Both the position numbers and the translations under genes were made by a program. Below are positions 23,938 through 35,777 of a stretch of 64,000 nucleotides of DNA, one piece after another (position 1 is the first letter of the stretch; each line of letters opens with the position of its first letter). The notes below the pieces were generated by a model, which was not told where the DNA came from, made no database searches, and saw only the letters and a list, made by a program, of their open reading frames with translations. Source of the DNA: Anthopleura xanthogrammica (lineage: Eukaryota; Cnidaria; Anthozoa; Actiniaria; Actiniidae); contig OZ025209.1 of NCBI GenBank assembly GCA_964019055.1, positions 7,803,071 to 7,867,070 of the forward strand, written 5' to 3'.

Positions 23938-26907
23938 ATGAGCAAAAAGTGGGGGTTTCAGCAAACAGGTCACGCCGTCAGCGAAAAACCTGGTTTTGAG
24001 AGCCAAAATGGCCATTTTTCAGTTTTTTGGGCTAAAAAGTTTTTTTTCCCAGCAAAACAGTGTTTTGGACATCCAAAATGTGCTTTTCTCGGCCAAAACT
24101 TGCGTTTAGCAGTGAAAACGTCGTGTTTTGAGCAAAAGAAAATTCTCAGCCAATTTCAGATTTTCTCAGCAAAAAACACCTTTTTTGACCAAAAAGCACC
24201 TTTACTCAGCCAAAACCCCATTTTTTTTTCGCCAAAACGTCGTGTTTTTATCTCAAGAGGTATTTTCATGAGCAAAAAGTGGGGGTTTCAGCAAACAGGT
24301 CACGCCGTCAGCGAAAAACCTGGTTTTGAGAGCCAAAATGGCCATTTTTCAGTTTTTTGGGCTAAAAAGTTTTTTTTTCCAGCAAAACAGTGTTTTGGAC
24401 ATCCAAAATGTGCTTTTCTCGGCCAAAACTTGCGTTTAGCAGTGAAAACGTCGTGTTTTGAGAAAAAGAAAATTCTCAGCAAATTTCAGATTTTCTCAGC
24501 AAAAAACACCTTTTTTGACCAAAAAGCACCTTTACTCAGCCAAAACCCCATTTTTTTTCCGCCAAAACGTCGTGTTTTTATCTCAAGAGGTATTTTCATG
24601 AGCAAAAAGTGGGGGTTTCAGCAAACAGGTCACGCCGTCAGCGAAAAACCTGGTTTTGAGAGCCAAAATGGCCATTTTTCAGTTTTTTGGGCTAAAAAGT
24701 TTTTTTTTCCAGCAAAACAGTGTTTTGGACATCCAAAATGTGCTTTTCTCGGCCAAAACTTGCGTTTAGCAGTGAAAACGTCGTGTTTTGAGCAAAAGAA
24801 AATTCTCAGCCAATTTCAGATTTTCTCAGCAAAAAACACCTTTTTTGACCAAAAAGCACCTTTACTCAGCCAAAACCCCATTTTTTTTTCGCCAAAACGT
24901 CGTGTTTTTATCTCAAGAGGTATTTTCATGAGCAAAAAGTGGGGGTTTCAGCAAACAGGTCACGCCGTCAGCGAAAAACCTGGTTTTGAGAGCCAAAATG
25001 GCCATTTTTCAGTTTTTTGGGCTAAAAAGTTTTTTTTTCCAGCAAAACAGTGTTTTGGACATCCAAAATGTGCTTTTCTCGGCCAAAACTTGCGTTTAGC
25101 AGTGAAAACGTCGTGTTTTGAGAAAAAGAAAATTCTCAGCAAATTTCAGATTTTCTCAGCAAAAAACACCTTTTTTGACCAAAAAGCACCTTTACTCAGC
25201 CAAAACCCCATTTTTTTTCCGCCAAAACGTCGTGTTTTTATCTCAAGAGGTATTTTCATGAGCAAAAAGTGGGGGTTTCAGCAAACAGGTCACGCCGTCA
25301 GCGAAAAACCTGGTTTTGAGAGCCAAAATGGCCATTTTTCAGTTTTTTGGGCTAAAAAGTTTTTTTTTCCAGCAAAACAGTGTTTTGGACATCCAAAATG
25401 TGCTTTTCTCGGCCAAAACTTGCGTTTAGCAGTGAAAACGTCGTGTTTTGAGCAAAAGAAAATTCTCAGCCAATTTCAGATTTTCTCAGCAAAAAACACC
25501 TTTTTTGACCAAAAAGCACCTTTACTCAGCCAAAACCCCATTTTTTTTCCGCCAAAACGTCGTGTTTTTATCTCAAGAGGTATTTTCATGAGCAAAAAGT
25601 GGGGGTTTCAGCAAACAGGTCACGCCGTCAGCGAAAAACCTGGTTTTGAGAGCCAAAATGGCCATTTTTCAGTTTTTTGGGCTAAAAAGTTTTTTTTTCC
25701 AGCAAAACAGTGTTTTGGACATCCAAAATGTGCTTTTCTCGGCCAAAACTTGCGTTTAGCAGTGAAAACGTCGTGTTTTGAGCAAAAGAAAATTCTCAGC
25801 CAATTTCAGATTTTCTCAGCAAAAAACACCTTTTTTGACCAAAAAGCACCTTTACTCAGCCAAAACCCCATTTTTTTTTCGCCAAAACGTCGTGTTTTTA
25901 TCTCAAGAGGTATTTTCATGAGCAAAAAGTGGGGGTTTCAGCAAACAGGTCACGCCGTCAGCGAAAAACCTGGTTTTGAGAGCCAAAATGGCCATTTTTC
26001 AGTTTTTTGGGCTAAAAAGTTTTTTTTTCCAGCAAAACAGTGTTTTGGACATCCAAAATGTGCTTTTCTCGGCCAAAACTTGCGTTTAGCAGTGAAAACG
26101 TCGTGTTTTGAGAAAAAGAAAATTCTCAGCAAATTTCAGATTTTCTCAGCAAAAAACACCTTTTTTGACCAAAAAGCACCTTTACTCAGCCAAAACCCCA
26201 TTTTTTTTCCGCCAAAACGTCGTGTTTTTATCTCAAGAGGTATTTTCATGAGCAAAAAGTGGGGGTTTCAGCAAACAGGTCACGCCGTCAGCGAAAAACC
26301 TGGTTTTGAGAGCCAAAATGGCCATTTTTCAGTTTTTTGGGCTAAAAAGTTTTTTTTTCCAGCAAAACAGTGTTTTGGACATCCAAAATGTGCTTTTCTC
26401 GGCCAAAACTTGCGTTTAGCAGTGAAAACGTCGTGTTTTGAGCAAAAGAAAATTCTCAGCCAATTTCAGATTTTCTCAGCAAAAAACACCTTTTTTGACC
26501 AAAAAGCACCTTTACTCAGCCAAAACCCCATTTTTTTTTCGCCAAAACGTCGTGTTTTTATCTCAAGAGGTATTTTCATGAGCAAAAAGTGGGGGTTTCA
26601 GCAAACAGGTCACGCCGTCAGCGAAAAACCTGGTTTTGAGAGCCAAAATGGCCATTTTTCAGTTTTTTGGGCTAAAAAGTTTTTTTTTCCAGCAAAACAG
26701 TGTTTTGGACATCCAAAATGTGCTTTTCTCGGCCAAAACTTGCGTTTAGCAGTGAAAACGTCGTGTTTTGAGAAAAAGAAAATTCTCAGCAAATTTCAGA
26801 TTTTCTCAGCAAAAAACACCTTTTTTGACCAAAAAGCACCTTTACTCAGCCAAAACCCCATTTTTTTTCCGCCAAAACGTCGTGTTTTTATCTCAAGAGG
26901 TATTTTC
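23278..26907. repeat. Two-monomer HOR, 660 bp, marked by GAGAAAAAG
   Basis: Units 23608, 24268, 24928, 25918 and 26578 all carry TTTTGAGAAAAAG, CAGCAAATT and TTTTTTTTCCGCC. They alternate with more consensus-like units. Spacings are 660, 660, 990 and 660 bp, so one dimer has gained a monomer. The unit at 22288 carries GAGAAAAAG without the CAGCAAATT change and looks like the founder state. Confidence 0.85.
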
Positions 26908-27897
26908 ATGAGCAAAAAGTGGGGGTTTCAGCAAACAGGTCACGCCGTCAGCGAAAAACCTGGTTTTGAGAGCCAAAATGGCCATTTTTCAGTTTTTTGG
27001 GCTAAAAAGTTTTTTTTTCCAGCAAAACAGTGTTTTGGACATCCAAAATGTGCTTTTCTCGGCCAAAACTTGCGTTTAGCAGTGAAAACGTCGTGTTTTG
27101 AGCAAAAGAAAATTCTCAGCCAATTTCAGATTTTCTCAGCAAAAAACACCTTTTTTGACCAAAAAGCACCTTTACTCAGCCAAAACCCCATTTTTTTTTC
27201 GCCAAAACGTCGTGTTTTTATCTCAAGAGGTATTTTCATGAGCAAAAAGTGGGGGTTTCAGCAAACAGGTCACGCCGTCAGCGAAAAACCTGGTTTTGAG
27301 AGCCAAAATGGCCATTTTTCAGTTTTTTGGGCTAAAAAGTTTTTTTTTCCAGCAAAACAGTGTTTTGGACATCCAAAATGTGCTTTTCTCGGCCAAAACT
27401 TGCGTTTAGCAGTGAAAACGTCGTGTTTTGAGCAAAAGAAAATTCTCAGCCAATTTCAGATTTTCTCAGCAAAAAACACCTTTTTTGACCAAAAAGCACC
27501 TTTACTCAGCCAAAACCCCATTTTTTTTTCGCCAAAACGTCGTGTTTTTATCTCAAGAGGTATTTTCATGAGCAAAAAGTGGGGGTTTCAGCAAACAGGT
27601 CACGCCGTCAGCGAAAAACCTGGTTTTGAGAGCCAAAATGGCCATTTTTCAGTTTTTTGGGCTAAAAAGTTTTTTTTTCCAGCAAAACAGTGTTTTGGAC
27701 ATCCAAAATGTGCTTTTCTCGGCCAAAACTTGCGTTTAGCAGTGAAAACGTCGTGTTTTGAGCAAAAGAAAATTCTCAGCCAATTTCAGATTTTCTCAGC
27801 AAAAAACACCTTTTTTGACCAAAAAGCACCTTTACTCAGCCAAAACCCCATTTTTTTTCCGCCAAAACGTCGTGTTTTTATCTCAAGAGGTATTTTC

Positions 27898-29547
27898 ATG
27901 AGCAAAAAGTGAGGGTTTCAGCAAACAGGTCACGCCGTCAGCGAAAAACCTGGTTTTGAGAGCCAAAATGGCCATTTTTCAGTTTTTTGGGCTAAAAAGT
28001 TTTTTTTTCCAGCAAAACAGTGTTTTGGACATCCAAAATGTGCTTTTCTCGGCCAAAACTTGCGTTTAGCAGTGAAAACGTCGTGTTTTGAGCAAAAGAA
28101 AATTCTCAGCCAATTTCAGATTTTCTCAGCAAAAAACACCTTTTTTGACCAAAAAGCACCTTTACTCAGCCAAAACCCCATTTTTTTTTCGCCAAAACGT
28201 CGTGTTTTTATCTCAAGAGGTATTTTCATGAGCAAAAAGTGGGGGTTTCAGCAAACAGGTCACGCCGTCAGCGAAAAACCTGGTTTTGAGAGCCAAAATG
28301 GCCATTTTTCAGTTTTTTGGGCTAAAAAGTTTTTTTTTCCAGCAAAACAGTGTTTTGGACATCCAAAATGTGCTTTTGTCGGCCAAAACTTGCGTTTAGC
28401 AGTGAAAACGTCGTGTTTTGAGCAAAAGAAAATTCTCAGCCAATTTCAGATTTTCTCAGCAAAAAACACCTTTTTTGACCAAAAAGCACCTTTACTCAGC
28501 CAAAACCCCATTTTTTTTTCGCCAAAACGTCGTGTTTTTATCTCAAGAGGTATTTTCATGAGCAAAAAGTGGGGGTTTCAGCAAACAGGTCACGCCGTCA
28601 GCGAAAAACCTGGTTTTGAGAGCCAAAATGGCCATTTTTCAGTTTTTTGGGCTAAAAAGTTTTTTTTTCCAGCAAAACAGTGTTTTGGACATCCAAAATG
28701 TGCTTTTCTCGGCCAAAACTTGCGTTTAGCAGTGAAAACGTCGTGTTTTGAGCAAAAGAAAATTCTCAGCCAATTTCAGATTTTCTCAGCAAAAAACACC
28801 TTTTTTGACCAAAAAGCACCTTTACTCAGCCAAAACCCCATTTTTTTTTCGCCAAAACGTCGTGTTTTTATCTCAAGAGGTATTTTCATGAGCAAAAAGT
28901 GGGGGTTTCAGCAAACAGGTCACGCCGTCAGCGAAAAACCTGGTTTTGAGAGCCAAAATGGCCATTTTTCAGTTTTTTGGGCTAAAAAGTTTTTTTTTCC
29001 AGCAAAACAGTGTTTTGGACATCCAAAATGTGCTTTTCTCGGCCAAAACTTGCGTTTAGCAGTGAAAACGTCGTGTTTTGAGCAAAAGAAAATTCTCAGC
29101 CAATTTCAGATTTTCTCAGCAAAAAACACCTTTTTTGACCAAAAAGCACCTTTACTCAGCCAAAACCCCATTTTTTTTCCGCCAAAACGTCGTGTTTTTA
29201 TCTCAAGAGGTATTTTCATGAGCAAAAAGTGAGGGTTTCAGCAAACAGGTCACGCCGTCAGCGAAAAACCTGGTTTTGAGAGCCAAAATGGCCATTTTTC
29301 AGTTTTTTGGGCTAAAAAGTTTTTTTTTCCAGCAAAACAGTGTTTTGGACATCCAAAATGTGCTTTTCTCGGCCAAAACTTGCGTTTAGCAGTGAAAACG
29401 TCGTGTTTTGAGCAAAAGAAAATTCTCAGCCAATTTCAGATTTTCTCAGCAAAAAACACCTTTTTTGACCAAAAAGCACCTTTACTCAGCCAAAACCCCA
29501 TTTTTTTTTCGCCAAAACGTCGTGTTTTTATCTCACGAGGTATTTTC
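27898..29547. repeat. Four-monomer HOR, 1320 bp, with a shared nonsense variant
   Basis: AAGTGAGGGTTTC replaces AAGTGGGGGTTTC in units 27898 and 29218, exactly 1320 bp apart. In the ATG-initiated frame this turns TGG into TGA, ending the long open frame at 27912 and again at 29232. The stop was duplicated with the block. Confidence 0.85.
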
Positions 29548-29806
29548 ATGAGCAAAAAGGGGGGGTTTCAGCAAACAGGTCACGCCGTCAGCGAAAAACC
29601 TGGTTTGGACATCCAAAATGTGCATTTGTCGGCCAAAACTTGCGTTTAGCAGTGAAAACGTCGTGTTTTGAGCAAAAGAAAATTCTCAGCCAATTTCAGA
29701 TTTTCACAGCAAAAAACACCTTTTTTGACCAAAAAGCACCTTTACTCAGCCAAAACCCCATTTTTTTTCGCCAAAACGTCGTGTTTTTATCTCAAGAGGT
29801 ATTTTC
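29548..29806. repeat. S1 short monomer (259 bp)
   Basis: This is the leftmost S1. It is preceded by the CTCACGAGG mark and is unusually variable: AAAGGGGGGG for AAGTGGGGG, TGCATTTGTCGG for TGCTTTTCTCGG, TTCACAGC for TTCTCAGC, and a T8 second tract. Confidence 0.95.
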
Positions 29807-30796
29807 ATGAGCAAAAAGTGGGGGTTTCAGCAAACAGGTCACGCCGTCAGCGAAAAACCTGGTTTTGAGAGCCAAAATGGCCATTTTTCAGTTTTTTGGG
29901 CTAAAAAGTTTTTTTTTCCAGCAAAACAGTGTTTTGGACATCCAAAATGTGCTTTTGTCGGCCAAAACTTGCGTTTAGCAGTGAAAACGTCGTGTTTTGA
30001 GCAAAAGAAAATTCTCAGCCAATTTCAGATTTTCTCAGCAAAAAACACCTTTTTTGACCAAAAAGCACCTTTACTCAGCCAAAACCCCATTTTTTTTCGC
30101 CAAAACGTCGTGTTTTTATCTCAAGAGGTATTTTCATGAGCAAAAAGTGGGGGTTTCAGCAAACAGGTCACGCCGTCAGCGAAAAACCTGGTTTTGAGAG
30201 CCAAAATGGCCATTTTTCAGTTTTTTGGGCTAAAAAGTTTTTTTTTCCAGCAAAACAGTGTTTTGGACATCCAAAATGTGCTTTTGTCGGCCAAAACTTG
30301 CGTTTAGCAGTGAAAACGTCGTGTTTTGAGCAAAAGAAAATTCTCAGCCAATTTCAGATTTTCTCAGCAAAAAACACCTCTTTTGACCAAAAAGCACCTT
30401 TACTCAGCCAAAACCCCATTTTTTTTTTCGCCAAAACGTCGTGTTTTTATCTCAAGAGGTATTTTCATGAGCAAAAAGTGGGGGTTTCAGCAAACAGGTC
30501 ACGCCGTCAGCGAAAAACCTGGTTTTGAGAGCCAAAATGGCCATTTTTCAGTTTTTTGGGCTAAAAAGTTTTTTTTTCCAGCAAAACAGTGTTTTGGACA
30601 TCCAAAATGTGCTTTTCTCGGCCAAAACTTGCGTTTAGCAGTGAAAACGTCGTGTTTTGAGCAAAAGAAAATTCTCAGCCAATTTCAGATTTTCTCAGCA
30701 AAAAACACCTTTTTTGACCAAAAAGCACCTTTACTCAGCCAAAACCCCATTTTTTTTTCGCCAAAACGTCGTGTTTTTATCTCACGAGGTATTTTC

Positions 30797-31056
30797 ATGA
30801 GCAAAAAGTGGGGGTTTCAGCAAACAGGTCACGCCGTCAGCGAAAAACCTGGTTTGGACATCCAAAATGTGCTTTTCTCGGCCAAAACTTGCGTTTAGCA
30901 GTGAAAACGTCGTGTTTTGAGCAAAAGAAAATTCTCAGCCAATTTCAGATTTTCTCAGCAAAAAACACCTTTTTTGACCAAAAAGCACCTTTACTCAGCC
31001 AAAACCCCATTTTTTTTTCGCCAAAACGTCGTGTTTTTATCTCAAGAGGTATTTTC
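30797..31056. repeat. S1 short monomer (260 bp)
   Basis: It has the CCTGGTTTGGACATCC junction and is preceded by the CTCACGAGG mark. It starts a 920-bp S1 + full + full unit. Confidence 0.95.
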
Positions 31057-31716
31057 ATGAGCAAAAAGTGGGGGTTTCAGCAAACAGGTCACGCCGTCAG
31101 CGAAAAACCTGGTTTTGAGAGCCAAAATGGCCATTTTTCAGTTTTTTGGGCTAAAAAGTTTTTTTTTCCAGCAAAACAGTGTTTTGGACATCCAAAATGT
31201 GCTTTTCTCGGCCAAAACTTGCGTTTAGCAGTGAAAACGTCGTGTTTTGAGCAAAAGAAAATTCTCAGCCAATTTCAGATTTTCTCAGCAAAAAACACCT
31301 TTTTTGACCAAAAAGCACCTTTACTCAGCCAAAACCCCATTTTTTTTTCGCTAAAACGTCGTGTTTTTATCTCAAGAGGTATTTTCATGAGCAAAAAGTG
31401 GGGGTTTCAGCAAACAGGTCACGCCGTCAGCGAAAAACCTGGTTTTGAGAGCCAAAATGGCCATTTTTCAGTTTTTTGGACTAAAAAGTTTTTTTTCCCA
31501 GCAAAACAGTGTTTTGGACATCCAAAATGTGCTTTTCTCGGCCAAAACTTGCGTTTAGCAGTGAAAACGTCGTGTTTTGAGCAAAAGAAAATTCTCAGCC
31601 AATTTCAGATTTTCTCAGCAAAAAACACCTTTTTTGACCAAAAAGCACCTTTACTCAGCCAAAACCCCATTTTTTTTTCGCCAAAACGTCGTGTTTTTAT
31701 CTCACGAGGTATTTTC

Positions 31717-31976
31717 ATGAGCAAAAAGTGGGGGTTTCAGCAAACAGGTCACGCCGTCAGCGAAAAACCTGGTTTGGACATCCAAAATGTGCTTTTCTCG
31801 GCCAAAACTTGCGTTTAGCAGTGAAAACGTCGTGTTTTGAGCAAAAGAAAATTCTCAGCCAATTTCAGATTTTCTCAGCAAAAAACACCTTTTTTGACCA
31901 AAAAGCACCTTTACTCAGCCAAAACCCCATTTTTTTTTCGCCAAAACGTCGTGTTTTTATCTCAAGAGGTATTTTC
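31717..31976. repeat. S1 short monomer (260 bp)
   Basis: S1 junction, preceded by CTCACGAGG. First S1 of the 590-bp dimer series. Confidence 0.95.
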
Positions 31977-32306
31977 ATGAGCAAAAAGTGGGGGTTTCAG
32001 CAAACAGGTCACGCCGTCAGCGAAAAACCTGGTTTTGAGAGCCAAAATGGCCATTTTTCAGTTTTTTGGGCTAAAAAGTTTTTTTTTCCAGCAAAACAGT
32101 GTTTTGGACATCCAAAATGTGCTTTTCTCGGCCAAAACTTGCGTTTAGCAGTGAAAACGTCGTGTTTTGAGCAAAAGAAAATTCTCAGCCAATTTCAGAT
32201 TTTCTCAGCAAAAAACACCTTTTTTGACCAAAAAGCACCTTTACTCAGCCAAAACCCCATTTTTTTTTCGCCAAAACGTCGTGTTTTTATCTCACGAGGT
32301 ATTTTC

Positions 32307-32566
32307 ATGAGCAAAAAGTGGGGGTTTCAGCAAACAGGTCACGCCGTCAGCGAAAAACCTGGTTTGGACATCCAAAATGTGCTTTTCTCGGCCAAAACTT
32401 GCGTTTAGCAGTGAAAACGTCGTGTTTTGAGCAAAAGAAAATTCTCAGCCAATTTCAGATTTTCTCAGCAAAAAACACCTTTTTTGACCAAAAAGCACCT
32501 TTACTCAGCCAAAACCCCATTTTTTTTTCGCCAAAACGTCGTGTTTTTATCTCAAGAGGTATTTTC
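32307..32566. repeat. S1 short monomer (260 bp)
   Basis: S1 junction, preceded by CTCACGAGG. It lies 590 bp after the previous S1, as the second copy of the S1 + full dimer. Confidence 0.95.
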
Positions 32567-32896
32567 ATGAGCAAAAAGTGGGGGTTTCAGCAAACAGGTC
32601 ACGCCGTCAGCGAAAAACCTGGTTTTGAGAGCCAAAATGGCCATTTTTCAGTTTTTTGGGCTAAAAAGTTTTTTTTTCCAGCAAAACAGTGTTTTGGACA
32701 TCCAAAATGTGCTTTTCTCGGCCAAAACTTGCGTTTAGCAGTGAAAACGTCGTGTTTTGAGCAAAAGAAAATTCTCAGCCAATTTCAGATTTTCTCAGCA
32801 AAAAACACCTTTTTTGACCAAAAAGCACCTTTACTCAGCCAAAACCCCATTTTTTTTTCGCCAAAACGTCGTGTTTTTATCTCACGAGGTATTTTC

Positions 32897-33156
32897 ATGA
32901 GCAAAAAGTGGGGGTTTCAGCAAACAGGTCACGCCGTCAGCGAAAAACCTGGTTTGGACATCCAAAATGTGCTTTTCTCGGCCAAAACTTGCGTTTAGCA
33001 GTGAAAACGTCGTGTTTTGAGCAAAAGAAAATTCTCAGCCAATTTCAGATTTTCTCAGCAAAAAACACCTTTTTTGACCAAAAAGCACCTTTACTCAGCC
33101 AAAACCCCATTTTTTTTTCCCCAAAACGTCGTGTTTTTATCTCAAGAGGTATTTTC
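32897..33156. repeat. S1 short monomer (260 bp)
   Basis: S1 junction, preceded by CTCACGAGG, 590 bp after the previous S1. It has TTTTTTCCCC instead of TTTTTTCGCC near its end. The following unit has an extra G (AGTGGGGGGTTTC, 331 bp). Confidence 0.95.
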
Positions 33157-33817
33157 ATGAGCAAAAAGTGGGGGGTTTCAGCAAACAGGTCACGCCGTCA
33201 GCGAAAAACCTGGTTTTGAGAGCCAAAATGGCCATTTTTCAGTTTTTTGGGCTAAAAAGTTTTTTTTTCCAGCAAAACAGTGTTTTGGACATCCAAAATG
33301 TGCTTTTGTCGGCCAAAACTTGCGTTTAGCAGTGAAAACGTCGTGTTTTGAGCAAAAGAAAATTCTCAGCCAATTTCAGATTTTCTCAGCAAAAAACACC
33401 TTTTTTGACCAAAAAGCACCTTTACTCAGCCAAAACCCCATTTTTTTTTCGCTAAAACGTCGTGTTTTTATCTCAAGAGGTATTTTCATGAGCAAAAAGT
33501 GGGGGTTTCAGCAAACAGGTCACGCCGTCAGCGAAAAACCTGGTTTTGAGAGCCAAAATGGCCATTTTTCAGTTTTTTGGACTAAAAAGTTTTTTTTTCC
33601 AGCAAAACAGTGTTTTGGACATCCAAAATGTGCTTTTCTCGGCCAAAACTTGCGTTTAGCAGTGAAAACGTCGTGTTTTGAGCAAAAGAAAATTCTCAGC
33701 CAATTTCAGATTTTCTCAGCAAAAAACACCTTTTTTGACCAAAAAGCACCTTTACTCAGCCAAAACCCCATTTTTTTTTCGCCAAAACGTCGTGTTTTTA
33801 TCTCACGAGGTATTTTC

Positions 33818-34077
33818 ATGAGCAAAAAGTGGGGGTTTCAGCAAACAGGTCACGCCGTCAGCGAAAAACCTGGTTTGGACATCCAAAATGTGCTTTTCTC
33901 GGCCAAAACTTGCGTTTAGCAGTGAAAACGTCGTGTTTTGAGCAAAAGAAAATTCTCAGCCAATTTCAGATTTTCTCAGCAAAAAACACCTTTTTTGACC
34001 AAAAAGCACCTTTACTCAGCCAAAACCCCATTTTTTTTTCGCCAAAACGTCGTGTTTTTATCTCAAGAGGTATTTTC
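33818..34077. repeat. S1 short monomer (260 bp)
   Basis: S1 junction, preceded by CTCACGAGG. This is the last marked S1 before the S2-containing zone. Confidence 0.95.
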
Positions 34078-34407
34078 ATGAGCAAAAAGTGGGGGTTTCA
34101 GCAAACAGGTCACGCCGTCAGCGAAAAACCTGGTTTTGAGAGCCAAAATGGCCATTTTTCAGTTTTTTGGGCTAAAAAGTTTTTTTTTCCAGCAAAACAG
34201 TGTTTTGGACATCCAAAATGTGCTTTTCTCGGCCAAAACTTGCGTTTAGCAGTGAAAACGTCGTGTTTTGAGCAAAAGAAAATTCTCAGCCAATTTCAGA
34301 TTTTCTCAGCAAAAAACACCTTTTTTGACCAAAAAGCACCTTTACTCAGCCAAAACCCCATTTTTTTTTCGCCAAAACGTCGTGTTTTTATCTCAAGAGG
34401 TATTTTC

Positions 34408-34667
34408 ATGAGCAAAAAGTGGGGGTTTCAGCAAACAGGTCACGCCGTCAGCGAAAAACCTGGTTTTGAGAGCCAAAATGTGCTTTTCTCGGCCAAAACT
34501 TGCGTTTAGCAGTGAAAACGTCGTGTTTTGAGCAAAAGAAAATTCTCAGCCAATTTCAGATTTTCTCAGCAAAAAACACCTTTTTTGACCAAAAAGCACC
34601 TTTACTCAGCCAAAACCCCATTTTTTTTTCGCCAAAACGTCGTGTTTTTATCTCAAGAGGTATTTTC
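34408..34667. repeat. S2 short monomer (260 bp)
   Basis: Leftmost S2. The sequence runs to CCAAAATG at position 73 and continues with TGCTTTTC from position 144, so one of two CCAAAATG words 70 bp apart has been lost with the sequence between them. Confidence 0.95.
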
Positions 34668-34927
34668 ATGAGCAAAAAGTGGGGGTTTCAGCAAACAGGT
34701 CACGCCGTCAGCGAAAAACCTGGTTTGGACATCCAAAATGTGCTTTTCTCGGCCAAAACTTGCGTTTAGCAGTGAAAACGTCGTGTTTTGAGCAAAAGAA
34801 AATTCTCAGCCAATTTCAGATTTTCTCAGCAAAAAACACCTTTTTTGACCAAAAAGCACCTTTACTCAGCCAAAACCCCATTTTTTTTTCGCCAAAACGT
34901 CGTGTTTTTATCTCAAGAGGTATTTTC
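34668..34927. repeat. S1 short monomer (260 bp), directly after S2
   Basis: S1 junction, preceded by CTCAAGAGG rather than CTCACGAGG. It forms an S2-S1 pair repeated four more times downstream. Confidence 0.95.
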
Positions 34928-35257
34928 ATGAGCAAAAAGTGGGGGTTTCAGCAAACAGGTCACGCCGTCAGCGAAAAACCTGGTTTTGAGAGCCAAAATG
35001 GCCATTTTTCAGTTTTTTGGGCTAAAAAGTTTTTTTTTCCAGCAAAACAGTGTTTTGGACATCCAAAATGTGCTTTTCTCGGCCAAAACTTGCGTTTAGC
35101 AGTGAAAACGTCGTGTTTTGAGCAAAAGAAAATTCTCAGCCAATTTCAGATTTTCTCAGCAAAAAACACCTTTTTTGACCAAAAAGCACCTTTACTCAGC
35201 CAAAACCCCATTTTTTTTTCGCCAAAACGTCGTGTTTTTATCTCAAGAGGTATTTTC

Positions 35258-35517
35258 ATGAGCAAAAAGTGGGGGTTTCAGCAAACAGGTCACGCCGTCA
35301 GCGAAAAACCTGGTTTTGAGAGCCAAAATGTGCTTTTCTCGGCCAAAACTTGCGTTTAGCAGTGAAAACGTCGTGTTTTGAGCAAAAGAAAATTCTCAGC
35401 CAATTTCAGATTTTCTCAGCAAAAAACACCTTTTTTGACCAAAAAGCACCTTTACTCAGCCAAAACCCCATTTTTTTTTCGCCAAAACGTCGTGTTTTTA
35501 TCTCAAGAGGTATTTTC
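35258..35517. repeat. S2 short monomer (260 bp)
   Basis: S2 junction at the CCAAAATG word, 850 bp after the previous S2. Confidence 0.95.
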
Positions 35518-35777
35518 ATGAGCAAAAAGTGGGGGTTTCAGCAAACAGGTCACGCCGTCAGCGAAAAACCTGGTTTGGACATCCAAAATGTGCTTTTCTC
35601 GGCCAAAACTTGCGTTTAGCAGTGAAAACGTCGTGTTTTGAGCAAAAGAAAATTCTCAGCCAATTTCAGATTTTCTCAGCAAAAAACACCTTTTTTGACC
35701 AAAAAGCACCTTTACTCAGCCAAAACCCCATTTGTTTTTCGCCAAAACGTCGTGTTTTTATCTCAAGAGGTATTTTC
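35518..35777. repeat. S1 short monomer (260 bp), directly after S2
   Basis: S1 junction with an unmarked leader (CTCAAGAGG). It carries CCATTTGTTTTTCGCC, shared with the S1 units at 36698, 37548 and 38398. Confidence 0.95.

Larger units (their letters stand above)
13210..27912 (+). other. Long open frame through the satellite, judged non-coding
   Basis: This 4900-codon frame repeats one 110-residue motif about 44 times. It begins MSKKWGFQQTG and is rich in Lys, Phe, Gln and Ser. The consensus has seven forward stop triplets, at monomer positions 2, 60, 96, 170, 176, 192 and 249. None is in the ATG frame, and 330 is a multiple of three, so the frame stays open through every 330-bp unit. Elsewhere the same frame is broken by T-tract length changes, by 70-bp deletions and by point stops (10246, 12652, 13072, 27910, 29230, 46224, 47214, 48204), several of them amplified in HORs. 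No signal peptide, known domain or conserved catalytic motif is visible. The other long open frames have the same cause and are not listed as genes. Confidence 0.85.
9748..29547. repeat. Indel-free block: 60 consecutive 330-bp monomers
   Basis: Unit starts fall exactly at 9748 + 330n for n = 0 to 59. There is no net length change over 19.8 kb, although each monomer has two T8-T9 tracts that vary in length elsewhere in the window. Variation here is by substitution only, including a frequent T to C at position 111 (T9CC against T8CCC). The block holds the longest open frame and HORs of two, four and five monomers. Confidence 0.95.
31717..32896. repeat. 590-bp dimeric HOR (S1 + full), two copies
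   Basis: Copies 31717-32306 and 32307-32896 each contain one S1 and one full-length unit and end with the CTCACGAGG mark. I saw no difference between them. Confidence 0.88.

Noticed and set aside
23640..26792. Reverse-strand frames of about 60 codons starting MLRIFF, repeated at 660 or 990 bp
   Set aside because: They appear where CAGCAAATT creates a reverse-strand ATG-bearing context in the dimer HOR. They are short, repetitive and explained by the repeat.
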